Origin: Pogostemon cablin
Lineage: Eukaryota > Streptophyta > Magnoliopsida > Lamiales > Lamiaceae
NCBI GenBank assembly: GCA_023678885.1
Contig: CM042997.1
Coordinates: 23,504,064 to 23,568,063, forward strand
Direction of reading: 5' to 3'
Length of the DNA stretch: 64,000 nt
Shown here: one piece after another, positions 1-12,111 of the stretch
How positions within the stretch are numbered: position 1 is the stretch's first letter
Layout: each line of letters opens with the position of its first letter
Notes under the pieces: model-generated
What the model was told of the DNA's origin: nothing
The model's input: only the letters and a program-made list of their open reading frames with translations
Database searches by the model: none
Program-made: the position numbers and the translations under genes

Positions 1-546
1 CTTTTAATAAGTAATAAAAACAGAAGTAATAGGGCTCAGTGTCCTATAGTTTATGGTAAAACCTCGTTTGAGACTGATTAAAAGTGAAATTTTTAATAAA
101 ATGTGGCATTCAACTGATAAAGGTGATTAAGATGATAGTAAATTATTTTATGAACAATTTATATTATAAATGATAATATTTTAAAAGAAAAATTATGACA
201 TTTTAAATAAAAAGTGATAACTAATTCCGAAAGCGTAAAATGTTCTTACCGTGGAATTGTCTCATAAAAGTGTGCCTCATTGTTTATTAGTTTTTTTTCC
301 TACTTCTAAGAATTTCCATTTAAATGACTAATTTTAAAAAAGCAAAGACTTGTATAAGACCGTATCACAGAATGACTTTTGTGAGATGGATAAAAAATGA
401 TAACATTTATTATGAAAATCGATAATGGTGTTGTGAATTATTTCATGAATGTTAGTACTTTATAATATAAATAAAAAATTATAACATTTTAAATGAAAAA
501 TGATACTTCTGGTCACATTAAAATTTAGAGGAGTAAAAAAAAATCC
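1..546. other. AT-rich repeat debris
   Basis: No gene is seen. It holds several copies of an AAAAAGTGATAAC-like word and a decayed AGACCGTATCACAGAATG end around 355-395. Both resemble the terminal and internal motifs of the TIR element at 24136-25414, so this may be a decayed relative read on the other strand. Confidence 0.35.
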
Positions 547-1407
547 GCACCCCCAGAATTGCTGAATACATCCCAAAAATATTTAGATTTATATATTCTT
601 AATCTATATAACTTAAATATCCTTATCAAAATATATTACTAAATATACATTAAAATTAATAAATATACCCCATCTCCCCCTCTATCTCTCTTTTTACAAA
701 CCTAATATCATATCGACGCTTATAAATATATTTTTATCGTCTGGTGTTGTCAATCTTGCATCCATATTTGTTTGCGGGTTTGTTGCAAGAAACCATTGTA
801 AGCATGGTTGTATGTGTTTAACATTCATAGGCAACACATATCCAATCCTTTTTGCCGATTTTTATTCTTTATTGGAGTTATTAGACGTTTGTAGAATATT
901 TATTGATCTGTTCTGGAGTTGGAATGACATCCATATAAATCTGCATATAGAAATCTGAAGGAAATCTAATTTGAATAACAACGCGATAATACATACGCTT
1001 TACACTTGTAGACACGAGGGATGGGAGAGGGTGGGAAAAAATAAAAACCTTTGTGCTAATATTTTGTCATATCTAATGAATCTAGAATTTACAAAAGTAA
1101 ATTTTTGACTATAGAAGTCAGTTTTTCAGAACAGTTCCGGAGTAGATAAACATATCTTCTCAACATCTATCCTCAATAACCTTTTATTTTAGGTTTGTAA
1201 AGAGAGATGGAGGGAGAGAATTTCACAGTAAATTGTATGGGGCATAGAGATGGAGAGAGAGAATTTCACCGTAAAATGTATGGGGTATGTTTGGTAATTA
1301 TTTTAAGATAAATTTAATAATATATTTTGATAAGGATATTTAAGTCATATAGAAAAAGAATATATAAATCTAGATATTTTTAGAGTGTTCAGCAATTTTA
1401 GGGGTGC
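547..1407. mobile_element. Non-autonomous TIR element, about 860 bp
   Basis: The two ends are inverted copies of each other: the left end reads GCACCCCCAGAATTGCTGAA and the right end, read on the minus strand, GCACCCCTAAAATTGCTGAA. Similarity runs inward for more than 150 bp (left to about 710, right from about 1185), and the right arm holds a short internal duplication of a GAGAGAATTTCAC block. The core has no convincing ORF. Long TIRs and small size suggest a MULE-type MITE, but the flanks show no exact 9-bp target duplication, so the superfamily is inferred. Confidence 0.6.
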
Positions 1408-2310
1408 AAATAACCTTCCCCTTTAATAAATCCTTTTGGTCACATTAAAATTTTACCCATAAATATACTTAGGAGTATCATTTTACGTCATGATCTTTTG
1501 CAGAAAGTAGACGTTTTGTTTATGGATTTGAATGCAAACAGATGTAAAGCTGCAAAGCCAAGTAGCTTATCCAACTTAATTAATCAAATTCTTTAAAAAA
1601 AAAACTTAATTAATCAACAAATAATAATTTTAAAAAAAAATTGATTATTTTTTGTGGCTGAGATCTCGAGGCATTTTATAATAATTGGTACCCTACTTAT
1701 TTGGACTATCTTATAAACCGGATCTTTTTAAGTCAACTTATCCCAAATTCTCTAAAGTGAGGGAGTGACACTCTCCCATTTATTATTTACGATAAATTAT
1801 TTTATTATCACTCTTCATCAATAATATTTATGTTAATTAGATGAATATATTTTACATTAATAAGTAGTATTACTTTTTTTTTAATAAATGTTGTCATTTT
1901 AATCCATGAAATTTAACCCATTTTTGTGAAACTGCATCACATAAGTTTTTTCTCTAAGAATAGTTCTACATTGACATGCATATATAAGAACTCATATAAT
2001 TTGGATAACCATCTACTTTTTGAATTTTATTTGTTACACAGAAATTTTGAAATGGCATTTTAATTCGATAACATCAAAATAATAATAAATAAAATCAATT
2101 TTTTAGCCATAATCTCTTATAAGAAGGTTTGTCTATGACTTTGAGACACAAATAACTCGTGCATCCAAGTATACATGTATTTGTTTGAGTTATATTAACG
2201 TCGAAATGAAATTTACATATGTGAAAATACTAAACTATAAGCTCTCTTTATTTCATTACATAAAGAGACGCAACTCACTAGAAAATATGTGTATATATAC
2301 TGCTAGTATC
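1408..2310. other. AT-rich intergenic sequence, nothing recognised
   Basis: No ORF with protein-like composition, no paired inverted termini and no RNA gene were found. The stretch is dominated by A/T runs. Confidence 0.4.
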
Positions 2311-2818
2311 CCCAAATTTAATAAACATATTTCATAATTAAAATATTTCTAATTAAAAAGGGAGTATATTTTTTCCGTGTAATCTTAATGGTTACATACA
2401 TATTTTTAATTTGTACTTGTACATATCATTCTCATAGGATCCACACAAAACAATTAAAATATCTTAATGAACCCACCTACAACGCTAATACAATTATATA
2501 ATTAAGATTCCAACATGTTCACTAAATCCAACCAAACAAAAACACTATGTTCGTTCTTTCCAACCAAACAAAAACACTATATTCACTCGTTCCAACCAAA
2601 CAATATATGTTTCTTGAAGTATAAAGAAAACAAACACTGTTTTGTTCAAATGTGCGAACAAAGTGTCGGTTGGAGTGAGTGAATAGGATATATATTATTT
2701 TATTAGAATAAGCGAACATGTTGAAATCTTAATTATATAATAATCAAAAAGTTATATACTGCGTATGTCTTTTTAATTAGAGATATTTTAATTATGAGGT
2801 ATGTTTAGTAAATTCGAG
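2311..2818. repeat. Large imperfect inverted repeat (foldback-like)
   Basis: Two nested pairs of inverted arms are visible. The outer arms (2311-2368 and 2765-2818) share CATAATTAAAATAT and TCTAATTAAAAAG. The inner arms (about 2493-2525 and 2705-2742) share ATATAATTAAGATT followed by CAACATGTTC. The central loop carries repeats of CCAACCAAACAAAAACACTAT. This is probably a non-autonomous DNA element, but no target duplication is evident and the family is unknown. Confidence 0.5.
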
Positions 2819-3157
2819 AATATGAATAGCCGGGCCATATATATAATGAAGAAAGTACCAATGCCCAATGTAAAAAAAACACACACACAAAAGGGGAAAA
2901 TGAATATCATACACTCAAATTGCCTTCTTTCTTTCTTTTTTTTTTAAATAAACAATCTTTTAATGAACTATACATCAGAGACTGACAACTTGAGACAGTG
3001 AGTACGGTCTGTACAAATGTAAATAATTTTATCTGTGCAAATATGGCAAAAAGAATGGACAAGATCAAGAAACGATGAATGTGGTAGAGTTGAAGATCGA
3101 TTGAGCCTCAATTACAACGAATGTACAAGTGAAACGAGACAAAGGGAACGAACCAGG

Positions 3158-6100
3158 TTAGAATATGGTGTCGATGGTGAGCTTCCTTCTCGGAGGTGTT
3201 TTCTCTATAACTTGCTTTTCCAAGTCCATGAAAGTTGACCCTTTATGGGCAAACAATCTCCGAAGATTGATCACTGAAAGCTCGTTAAAGCTAGCAACAG
3301 CAAGGTCAGCTTGCCCTAGATCATACCTGCACATCGGAAAGAGTTTGATACAGCAAACGGAAGAGAAGTAGCGAGCATAATCACATTTAGACCATACTAA
3401 TTTCTGAAATTACATGGAGTTTGATACAGCAAACGGAAGTGAAGTAGCGAGCATAATCACATTTAGACCATACTAATTTCTGAAATTACATGCAGGTTCC
3501 TTAAAATCGCACATTTTGCCTCGTGTATTTTTTTTTTTTTTTTGTTGAATAACAAAATAGAAGTGCATCGAACAAAGGTGAAGAAATAATTTCAGTGATA
3601 CATACGCTGGATGAGCACCAATCAAAGCTACAGCCATCATTGTACAATTATGAGCAGCAGTAATTCCTCTAGGATCATCCTCAAATACGACACACTTGGA
3701 GGGCTTCCTGTCCAACTGCAAAACAATTACCAAGCATAGTAATGATGCTAATTAGAACATTGCCTCGTGCGTTTTCTATGTTCAGATACAGTTAAGGGGA
3801 AGGAAAGTTGCACAAAGGTATGTGAAGCCAAGATCCATAAGTGAAGAAGAAAAAGTAAAGACATAACGCCACACATTATGTAATTTTACTCTCATATTTC
3901 CTTAAGTGTCCCCTCATGCAATGAAAGAACTATTTTTTTCTTCTAAATCCCTTAATTGGCCCCGGAAAACTACAGAACATATATACCTTCACTGCTGCTG
4001 AAAGGAATCTATGGGCTATGGACTCCATGCCGTCTTCCTCTGACACTATGGCCTGAAACTCCAAAAGGAAATCGTTAGCTGTCTTCAGATAATAAAACCA
4101 AATAAAGCTTCAACATAGATTCATGAAAGATGATGTGCAATATTAAGTGAAGGTGAGAAATTAAATTCATCAGAAGATACTCATTTTCACAAGAAGGAAA
4201 TCCGACAGAAATGTCAAAGTCAATGAAATTCCAATATCAATAATTTAGTGCATCTATTCAAGTGTATCCATTATATGCTATGGAAAAAGAAACTCATGAA
4301 TGACGCGGTAAATCTTCATCTATTATTCAAGTGTGTGCATCTGTCGGAGGAAGAGAGATATAGGAGTGACCTGAAAAAACTTTTTCAGTCCCATACGCTC
4401 TAAAGCATCAACCATGTTCTTGCGGTCAAGACTCGAAACAACTGCACAAGGAATGTGAGATGTAGCTAAAGCGTCTAACCATTCTCTTAGACCTTCTATG
4501 GGTTCTGAGAGCTAAAGCAAATACAAAAATTCAGTACTCAATACCAAGATAAAGTAAGCATCCACAGAGCTTATTGAATAAACTTACTTTGATAAGTATT
4601 TCACAATATAGCTGAGAGAGCCTCGACTTTAGCCTATCTACATCATCCTCAGAGTTGCCCCAGAGCAGTACCTACAATTTAATGAAATACAAAGCTTAAC
4701 GTGAGAGAAAGAAGAATTGAAACTTCAATAAAGTACGGTTTATCTTACTTACAGACAAAGCTTATGTTAAGACTATTTATCATGCCGCTTATTGAACGAG
4801 AGTAGCCAAATACACAAGAGATTTTCCAACCATACACTTTCATTTATCACCATAGAAGGAAGGAATCACAAAAATAGCAGTCAAATCAGGCTTGTTTCTG
4901 ATGTGAATGTTACCAGGTAGAGGACAACAAGAAAAGAAGAATATTAACAATAAACATGTTCAGCAGTAAACTAGTATGAAGTGAATAGTTGATAAGAAAA
5001 TTTTCTAATATAATGATGCTTTGATGTCGCAATATTCTCAGTTATTCTGAGAGAATACTTGAAAAACCTCCTAGGCACCCCCCCCCCTCCCCCATCAAGA
5101 AATAAAAATGAAGACACAAAACGAAGGCTGACAAGTGACAATGTAAAAGGAACAAACTACAGAAAATCATGCATCTCGCGACTTGTCTCAATTAATGTAA
5201 GATGGCATTAAATGGAAATATGAATACTGTTGTGTGAAATGTAAGTATGCAGGGAATGCTATTTAATGTATAATCAGACAATGAATTCCAACAATTACAA
5301 TATTACATAGTGCACATAAAGTTATAATAGTCCCATTTCTCCAAACTTCAGATGACTAAGCAAAATATTAGTACTTGTAAGCTATAAATGTTAAGGGAAA
5401 TGCACGGTAATTGTAGGTCATCTTGGATTATCAAACCTTATGTAGAACATGATCAGCACCTGCATATAGCAAAGATCTCTCCACATTGTCATCCCCAGGA
5501 ATCTCCTTTCCTGTACAATATTTATAATCCATTCATTAACTTGGAACTGCAAAATACTTGTAGGGATGTTCAGTTAATTGTAATCCTACCATAGTGCACA
5601 ATGTATCTAAATGAATATGTTGAAAAGTTAAACGACAAAAGGAGAATCCTTTTATCTTAATAAAAATACTTTAGAAGCACCAAATATTGATTATTTGTCT
5701 GTAAAACCATGAGGAACATCTAAATCGCTTGGAGAACTTCTTAATATTTCTGTCCACACACTGTAAAATGAAGAGAGGTTTCAAGCTAAGAAATAGCTTT
5801 CATGACAATGCATCCATGGCCAGCTTATTATGTGAAGGACAAATCTAATATTTCAGACATGAGATAGTTCAGCCCTTTGATAACCACCAAATTGTCGACC
5901 CATGCTTTATTATCACCAGAAAGTAGGTAACTGTTCCATTAGCAAGAAAGAGCTTAGGGAAAAGTTCACATTTCAACCGCAAACTAAATTAAGTTTTAGC
6001 ATCCGCAACGTTTTTTTTCAGCGAAAGGAAGCACTACAGTTCTTCAATTTCATTTGTAAACTTAAATTTCAGAGATTCAAATTGGCTAACCAGAATTTTA

Positions 6101-8336
6101 ATAGTATCCATGCAATTATCATGTCTTGGCCTTAGGAATAACTCCAAAGGCTATTTTATGCTTCTGCACACCAAACTTTTTAAAAATATAACTACTGTCT
6201 CTACTGATGAACCATACTGCAGTTTGATCTTATAAAACTTCAAATAGAAAACAATAAAATTACTAAATAAATCAGTAAACTGAAATAGATGCTGCAGACC
6301 TTCTTCAGAAGCAAGTTGTTCCCATGCTCGCAATTTTAAAGCTCTAGTATCTGCCTGTAGCATGAGTAAGGGTAGATAAATTCAACACAAGAGCACGTAG
6401 AACATCTGTGTATACTCTAATTTAAGCAACTATTATTAATGAATTTTGAACACATCGCAGATGCGACTAAGAAGTAACGAGGTTGTTTAACAGTAAATGA
6501 ACAAGTTGCAGGAAGTTTAAACAAAACACACGGATTTCATTTCAACTATAACTTTTGTTTTTCACATAAGGTGTCTACCAAGTTATGAAGGTATGAGAGG
6601 TCGTTGGGGAAGCAAAATATGATGATGCAAAGGTCCTCTGGCAGTAATAGAGACTGGCACTAAAGGTAATATATGTGAACTTTGTAGTGATCTCCAACCT
6701 AAACCAAGCCCTTCAACAGCAGCAAGCAATTTACATATTGATGGATGTTAATAATTCAGCTATTTTTCTACCGAATATATAAGCATAGCAGTAGTAGTCG
6801 TATGATAAGACAAGGCATAGCCGCTTTGTAGAAAAGAGCGCTAATTAAACACAAAAGCAATGAATAGCGATAGAGTTTATTTGATCTACTAACTCGATAA
6901 CCTTTTCTTCTTTAGAGCAAGACCATAGAAATGTGATTTTATCTTACTTAACATAGCAACAGAGTTCAATGAGCTATCATAAACCAGGAAGGTAAAGAAT
7001 GGATGTCAAATTGAAAACAACTTTACATAGAGACTTTCCTACCTTACTTGGCCTTTTATCTTGTCAACTTTCTTCTCATATTATGACCCGAATCTTATTG
7101 TTACCTCAATACAAATACCCCTCTAAATATAGTTTTACAGTTATCCCACTTCATTAAGCAAAAAGGGAGCATGAGCTTTCTTCTTTCTGAAATTTGTCAT
7201 AAACAGAACCTAAATTAATGCGGCCAGAATATTCTGAGCATCTGCTGTGAAAGCGAGCTGGTATTATGAACCCATCAACTAAAAGTAGTAAACTAGTGAT
7301 CTTATATAAAAAGCCATCTAATAAGTTTTCAAATTTCTCCTGTAGCTTCATGTTGGATAAGGCTCAACTAAGGATCGGCAAATCTATCTCTACCACTAGC
7401 TGATACAAACTGTGTTGACACAAAAAACAAATGCTTATCAAATGTTCATACATAGTTCAGAATTTTACCACAACATTATCCCAAGAGAATATGAGACCAT
7501 AGGCTTCATCAGGCTTCATGGCATACCGAATTCTTTGGAGAAATCCTTCTTGCATTCTGTCATTTAAAAAATCCTAGCATGACACCAACAATAAGTTATC
7601 TGCCATAAGATGATAAGATAACACATAGTATAAGAAATACCATACTTCTCAACCTTACCACATCAACTTTAAGGGGTCCTTCCGGTCTAAAAGTCTCAAA
7701 GCCTTCACCATATTCAGCTCCAATAATCTTTAATAAAAAAAAGGTCCAAAATAAATAACTAGCATGAAAACATAAAAACTAGCATAAAATTCAGCAGCTG
7801 TAGCCCAACATGCGTGCTATCAGCAGTCATAAAAAATCAACCCAAAATCACTTAAAATTCTCCAAATTCCTAATGCAATAAATAGGAAAATTTGATGGGA
7901 ACCCCACAAACCTAATCCAAATAATTTCATAAAAAGGGAACGACCAATAAAGGAACTTTCAAATTCATATATTTTTCCAACAAAATTGACTTCTCAAACA
8001 GCGAAGTGAAAATGTAAATAGAGGAGAAGGCACCTCTTCCATGAATATTCTGTTTGGTATACTGGGAAACCCATTAAAGCCTCCATTATCGTCCGACCCA
8101 AAAGCATTCCTAATCAGTAGAGCTTTACTCCGATGATGTTGTACTGAGGTCGAGCGATTAAACCTCTGATGATGCAGATTAAATTAAGAAGCAGAGAACA
8201 CAAAAAATTAATTGATAAGTTGGAATTAGAGGGAAGAGAGTACCGATAATATGAGTTTAGTTGGGAGGTTGGAGGGGAATGAAACAGGGGTGAGGGGAAG
8301 CATGGAGGAAGTGCTGAAGCTGAGAGCTTTCTCCAT
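3158..8336 (-). CDS. HAD-superfamily (CbbY-like) hydrolase, plastid-type, 11 exons
   Basis: A complete gene whose exons join in frame to 365 residues. Exons on the minus strand: 8336-8244, 8165-8034, 7727-7659, 7573-7469, 6354-6300, 5510-5437, 4671-4588, 4511-4371, 4052-3987, 3715-3606, 3326-3158. Every intron is GT...AG. The N-terminus (MEKALSFSTSSMLPLTP...) is rich in Ser/Thr and poor in acids, as in a chloroplast transit peptide. HAD landmarks: motif I region FSWDNVVAD (Asp130), motif II CAVVSS (Ser230), motif IV CVVFEDD (Asp286/287). The second Asp of the usual DxD is Val here, and the Lys-Pro of motif III (normally GKPxP) is absent near 252-260, so classical phosphatase activity is uncertain. 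Length and sequence match the plant family I recall as Arabidopsis At3g10970. The substrate is unknown to me. Confidence 0.9.
3341..3492. repeat. 76-bp tandem duplication in the last intron of the HAD gene
   Basis: Positions 3341-3416 and 3417-3492 are the same 76-bp sequence with a single A/T difference (GGAAGAGAAG against GGAAGTGAAG). The repeat lies in the intron between exons 10 and 11 and leaves the splice sites untouched. The near-perfect match implies a recent slippage or unequal exchange. Confidence 0.9.
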
Positions 8337-8568
8337 TCTTGAGGCCACCAGCCCTGGAAATTTCTATTCAATCAAATTAGGAATCGATATTTTATTTTCA
8401 ATGAGCCTCCATTTTGTAGAAATACTATAATTATAATTATAATTATAATTAGTCCCAAAATTATAATCTCTCCATCCAATTAATATTGGATAAACTCTTT
8501 TGCGTGTGGATACATGGAATTAGGTCGTGTAAATTCAATTTTATATTTTTCTTAATTATTAAATGTTA

Positions 8569-8830
8569 CTCCCTATGTCCCGGAGAAGTTGGTATAATTT
8601 TTTTTTTGGCACAGAGATTAAGGAGTATAATAATTTAATGCAAAGTAAAGTAAAGTGAGAAAAATAATATTTAATGTGTAGTGTGTAGTTGTATTAGAGG
8701 TGATATGTGGGGCCCATGAGAATAGATTAATTGTTTTTGTGTGGGTCTCATGTACTAAAAAAGAAATGTGCCAACTTTAGTGGGACAAACCAAAAAGAAA
8801 AGTGTGTCAACTTCTATGGGACGGAGTGAG
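8569..8830. mobile_element. Stowaway MITE
   Basis: Termini CTCCCTATGTCCC and GGGACGGAGTGAG are inverted copies, flanked by TA on both sides (8567-8568 and 8831-8832). It lies about 230 bp upstream of the HAD start codon, in the likely promoter. Confidence 0.85.
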
Positions 8831-9000
8831 TATATTTTTATTTAAAAATATATTCTCTTGATTTTCTTTAAAAAAAATTAAAAGTTGAAATTTTTTTTCT
8901 TTAAATTAATATTCTTCATATTTAAACCAACATTAAAAAAAAATACATTTTTTGTAATATGTACATTTTTCTAAAAAAATACTCTATAAATTACCATAAA

Positions 9001-9040
<40 letters not shown>

Positions 9041-9041
9041 T
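9001..9041. repeat. (ATT)n microsatellite
   Basis: About 13 uninterrupted ATT triplets. Confidence 0.95.
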
Positions 9042-9125
9042 AAGAAGTGATACTTAATCTTATATACCATTATTATTTTGCCTTTTTTCTTTTAAATGTC
9101 AAAGTGAAAAGGACTATATCTAATA

Positions 9126-9593
9126 CTTCCTTCCTCCTCTTAGTATGCACACTCTCCATCCCATTTTTATTTTTATGTTTACTATAGAGATTAAAAATAT
9201 TGTATTTTAATATGTTGGGGTGAAAAAAATAATATTTTAATGTATAGTTGATAGTTATACTAGTGTAGTATTGTGGGTTTTATGGAAATATTTAAATATT
9301 TTATGTGGGTCCCATATACCAAAAAATGAGATGTAACATTATTTATGAGATGCCATTTTTAATAAAAAATATAACAATATCTACGAGAGATTAATCATTT
9401 ATTTTCTTCTCTTAGATTAAGGAGTATAATAATTTAATGAGTAATGAATTAATAAATAATATTTTTAATATGTAATACATAGTTGTATTATTGTTGAATG
9501 TGAGTTTCATAAAAAAAATGTTCAAAAAGAAATGGATAATAAGAGGGACCAAAATGTCAAAATTAATTAGTTTGTAAGAAGGAGATTGGGGAG
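9126..9593. mobile_element. Decayed Stowaway-like MITE(s)
   Basis: A CTTCCTTCCTCCTCTTA end and a TAAGAAGGAGATTGGGGAG end are roughly inverted and flanked by TA. A second eroded terminus (CTCTCCATCCC, about 9152) suggests two old copies nested. The downstream half recurs in the duplicated segment at 17886. Confidence 0.4.
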
Positions 9594-9615
9594 TAATACA
9601 ATTTGTTACTAACTA

Positions 9616-9855
9616 CTCCCTCCGTTCCCTTGAAAGATATTCATTTTACTATTCCTGACATCCACTTCAAAAACATCAATTTCCTCTATTTAATAAAGAA
9701 AATACACAATATGACCCACCGCTTTCCTCTAATACAAATACCCACCTAATCTATAATAATAGTACTCCTTAATTTACGTGCAAAAAGCAAATAAAGACTT
9801 TAAAACCGTCCACGTGCAAATAGCAAATGAGTACCTTTCAAAGAGACGGAGGGAG
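9616..9855. mobile_element. Stowaway MITE (insertion proven by an empty site)
   Basis: Inverted ends CTCCCTCCGTTCCCTTGAAA and TTTCAAAGAGACGGAGGGAG, TA target duplication at 9614-9615 and 9856-9857. The duplicate segment near 18048 reads straight across the insertion point (ACTAAC then TTCATATT), which gives an empty-site comparison. Confidence 0.95.
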
Positions 9856-10037
9856 TACATATTATTAAATTCCATAAAATTTGCTCAAAATAATAGAAAA
9901 CCCACAAATTTGGTAAATATTCTAAAATAGAGTTACAGATTTATTAGAATGGGTAGCCTACCTTGTATAAGACCATCTAGACAATTTTATGCTTTTGCCT
10001 TTTGTAATATGTTATCATTTTCTTATTAAAGATGTTA

Positions 10038-10487
10038 GAGCATCTTTTAAAAACTCTTTAAAGTAAAAAATAGTTAAAATTTAAAGAGTCAAACATAAAA
10101 TTCATTTCTAATAGTCTCTTCAAAATAACAAAAAAATTTAGATGTCAATAACAAAAAAATTTAGATAATGATTTTGGCTTTTTAAATTTAGAAAGTCAAA
10201 ACAACTCTTTAAAATTTATTGCATTAATTATTTCATCATTTCCAACACATTATTTCCTTGAAATGTCCACAAAATATTATAATTAATTCACATCCATAAT
10301 AAAACAAATTATGAGAGAATATAATTAAAAAAAAAGTAATTAATAATTTTTGAGAAGATAACACATTAAATGAAATATAAAGAGAGTGTTGAAGGAGATA
10401 TAAAATATAAATCTTTAAATTTTAAATACTCTCTAAATCACACCAAATCCTCTTCAAATTATAAAGATGCTTTTGGAGATGCTATTA
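10038..10487. mobile_element. Tourist/PIF-Harbinger-like MITE
   Basis: The block begins GAGCATCTTTTAAAA after TTA (10035-10037) and ends AAAGATGCTTTTGGAGATGC followed by TTA. The right duplicate (about 18224) has one TTA and no insert. A TTA target duplication with GAGCATC-type ends is characteristic of the PIF/Harbinger group. The exact right end is ambiguous by three bases because TATTATTA repeats there. The small reading frame over this region is not protein-like. Confidence 0.8.
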
Positions 10488-10538
10488 TTACTTTTTCTAA
10501 GAATGTTATTATTATTTATTTATATTATAAATTAATTA

Positions 10539-10811
10539 CTCCCTCTGTCCCAACTTCAACTTCACACTTTCCGTTTTGGTCCGTCCCAAATTCAACTTCA
10601 CATTTCCATAAAAGGAAAAAACAACAAATTAATATCCCTCTAATATACTTTAATTTCAAATTTGCCATCACCTTTTTAACACACATAATATACTTTATCA
10701 TTTATTTATTACCAAAAAATACCATACTACCCTCAAAAGTAAGTCAAAAAGTGACTTTTCTTAAACTCCGTATCTACAGTAAACGTGAACTTGAATTTGG
10801 AAAGGAGGGAG
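10539..10811. mobile_element. Stowaway MITE (insertion proven by an empty site)
   Basis: Ends CTCCCTCTGTCCCAACTTCA and TGAATTTGGAAAGGAGGGAG, TA on both sides (10537-10538, 10812-10813). The right duplicate near 18272 lacks it. Confidence 0.92.
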
Positions 10812-11429
10812 TATAAAATAGTTCACAACACCCAATATAAGTATAACTTTTTATTTATCTTACGAAATTCATCTCACACCGTTATTTGCATTATTAGAAA
10901 AGAAAATTTTCATGATAATAACTTTTTCTGCATCTTAATTTTTCTAGAGCTAACTTTTGGAGTATATATGTAAAATGGCGCGGGATTGTTTTTTATTAAA
11001 AAATAGAAAAAAAAAGATCAAATATTCAAAGTTACTAGCTAAAAGTATTTAGGAGCATAGAAATAAGGTAAATTATTTATTACACTAATATATACATCTA
11101 AATTTTATTTTTTAATATACTCAAAAAATTACTTTAGAAAGTAATAAATTATTCTATTATTTTGAATAGAAAATATTACACATCTTCAAATTATGTTATA
11201 TTGTAATTTAAGTTAATTTATAGCGTAACAAATAGAAATTTGATTCATTACCAGTGAAAGATAAAAGGGAAGTTTGATTCATTTAGAATAAGTTAAAGGG
11301 CTTGGATGTTAAAAAAATTAGATGAAGGGTGCGTTTGATCCACAGGGATAAATTGAGGGTCATACATGTCTTTTTGCCCAAAATATTTTATTACAGCTAG
11401 CCCTACCCTACCCCCTCCCCCCTCCTGTC

Positions 11430-11449
11430 TCTATATATATATATATACA
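11430..11449 (+). promoter_or_regulatory. TATA-like tract upstream of the MADS-box gene
   Basis: A TATATATATATATATA run lies about 130 bp before the ATG at 11581, and a second TATATATATAATATA tract at 11497-11512. Either could position transcription. Inferred from composition and spacing only. Confidence 0.45.
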
Positions 11450-11460
11450 CTACTCTCCCC

Positions 11461-11564
11461 AAGTATTATACTCCATCACTTAGCGATCGCCGGTCTATAT
11501 ATATATAATATACACACCTTCTCCCAAGTCCCAAGTATTATACTCCATCACTTAGCGATCGCCG
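11461..11564. repeat. 32-bp direct repeat in the MADS 5' region
   Basis: The word AAGTATTATACTCCATCACT followed by TAGCGATCGCCG occurs at 11461-11492 and again at 11533-11564, 72 bp apart. The intervening TATA tract is included in the offset, so the repeat duplicates part of the promoter or 5' UTR. Confidence 0.9.
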
Positions 11565-11580
11565 AATTGATCAGTTGATA

Positions 11581-12111
11581 ATGACGAATGGCATGTTGGG
11601 GAAGAAGAGAGGCAGAGGAAGAAAGAAGATTGAAATTAAGAAAATTGAAGAGAATTCGAGTCGTCAAGTGACGTTGTCCAAACGGCGCCATGGACTGTTC
11701 AATAAGGCGAGTGAGCTCTGCATCCTCACCGGAGCTCACGTCGCCATTCTCATTCCTCAGAACAACCGCGTCCTGTCCTTCAGCCACCCCCCAAACGACG
11801 CCGTTCTCAATCGCTTCCTCTCCGGGATTCACGACCCCAGTCGTGATGACAACTGTGAAACCCTAATTAGGGATTTTGGGGAGAAGTACTCCGACCTCTG
11901 TGCGGAGGTGGACAAGGCTCGGATAGTGGAAGCCGGCGCGACGCCGTGGTGGGAGAAGGCGGAGGAGGAGATGGGACTGGAGGAATTGGAGCAATTCACG
12001 GCGGCGTTGCAGGAGCTGTTTATGAACGTGGATGTCAAGGCTAATGAATTGGAGCTTTGCTCTGGCCGCCGTGCGCAACAACACCGAGGCGGCGTCTTCC
12101 TCATCGGCTGA
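11581..12111 (+). CDS. Type I (M-alpha) MADS-box transcription factor, AGL62-like
   Basis: An intronless ORF of 176 residues starting at the first ATG (MTNGMLGKKRGRGRKK). The MADS domain is at about residues 9-68: the KKIEIKKIEENSSRQVTLSK basic helix, then RRHGLFNKASELCILTGAHV and a beta-strand ending VLSFSHP. The C-terminal part has the WWEKAEEEMGLEELEQF helix typical of AGL62-like proteins. Such factors act in the nucleus, bind CArG-type DNA as dimers, and in known cases work in the female gametophyte or endosperm. The last 20 or so residues (ELCSGRRAQQHRGG) look out of frame: the +1 frame there reads ALAAVRNNTEAASSSS, more like a plant MADS tail. A one-base slip near 12057 is possible. Confidence 0.88.
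   Translation: MTNGMLGKKRGRGRKKIEIKKIEENSSRQVTLSKRRHGLFNKASELCILTGAHVAILIPQNNRVLSFSHPPNDAVLNRFLSGIHDPSRDDNCETLIRDFGEKYSDLCAEVDKARIVEAGATPWWEKAEEEMGLEELEQFTAALQELFMNVDVKANELELCSGRRAQQHRGGVFLIG

Larger units (their letters stand above)
9460..11231. repeat. Duplicated segment, left copy (carries three MITE insertions)
   Basis: The sequence from about 9460 to 11231 aligns in the same orientation with 17886-18722. Shared blocks include the stretches around GTTCAAAAAGAAATGG, AAATTCCATAAAATTTGC, ACGAAATTCATCTCACAC and GGCGCGGGATTG. The left copy is longer because it holds three elements, at 9616-9855, 10038-10487 and 10539-10811, that are absent from the right copy. The MADS gene and the SNAPC3-like pseudogene lie between the copies. 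Confidence 0.85.

Noticed and set aside
10370..10816. 148-residue frame
   Set aside because: It spans a Tourist-like MITE and a Stowaway, both absent from the duplicate segment, and has low-complexity composition.
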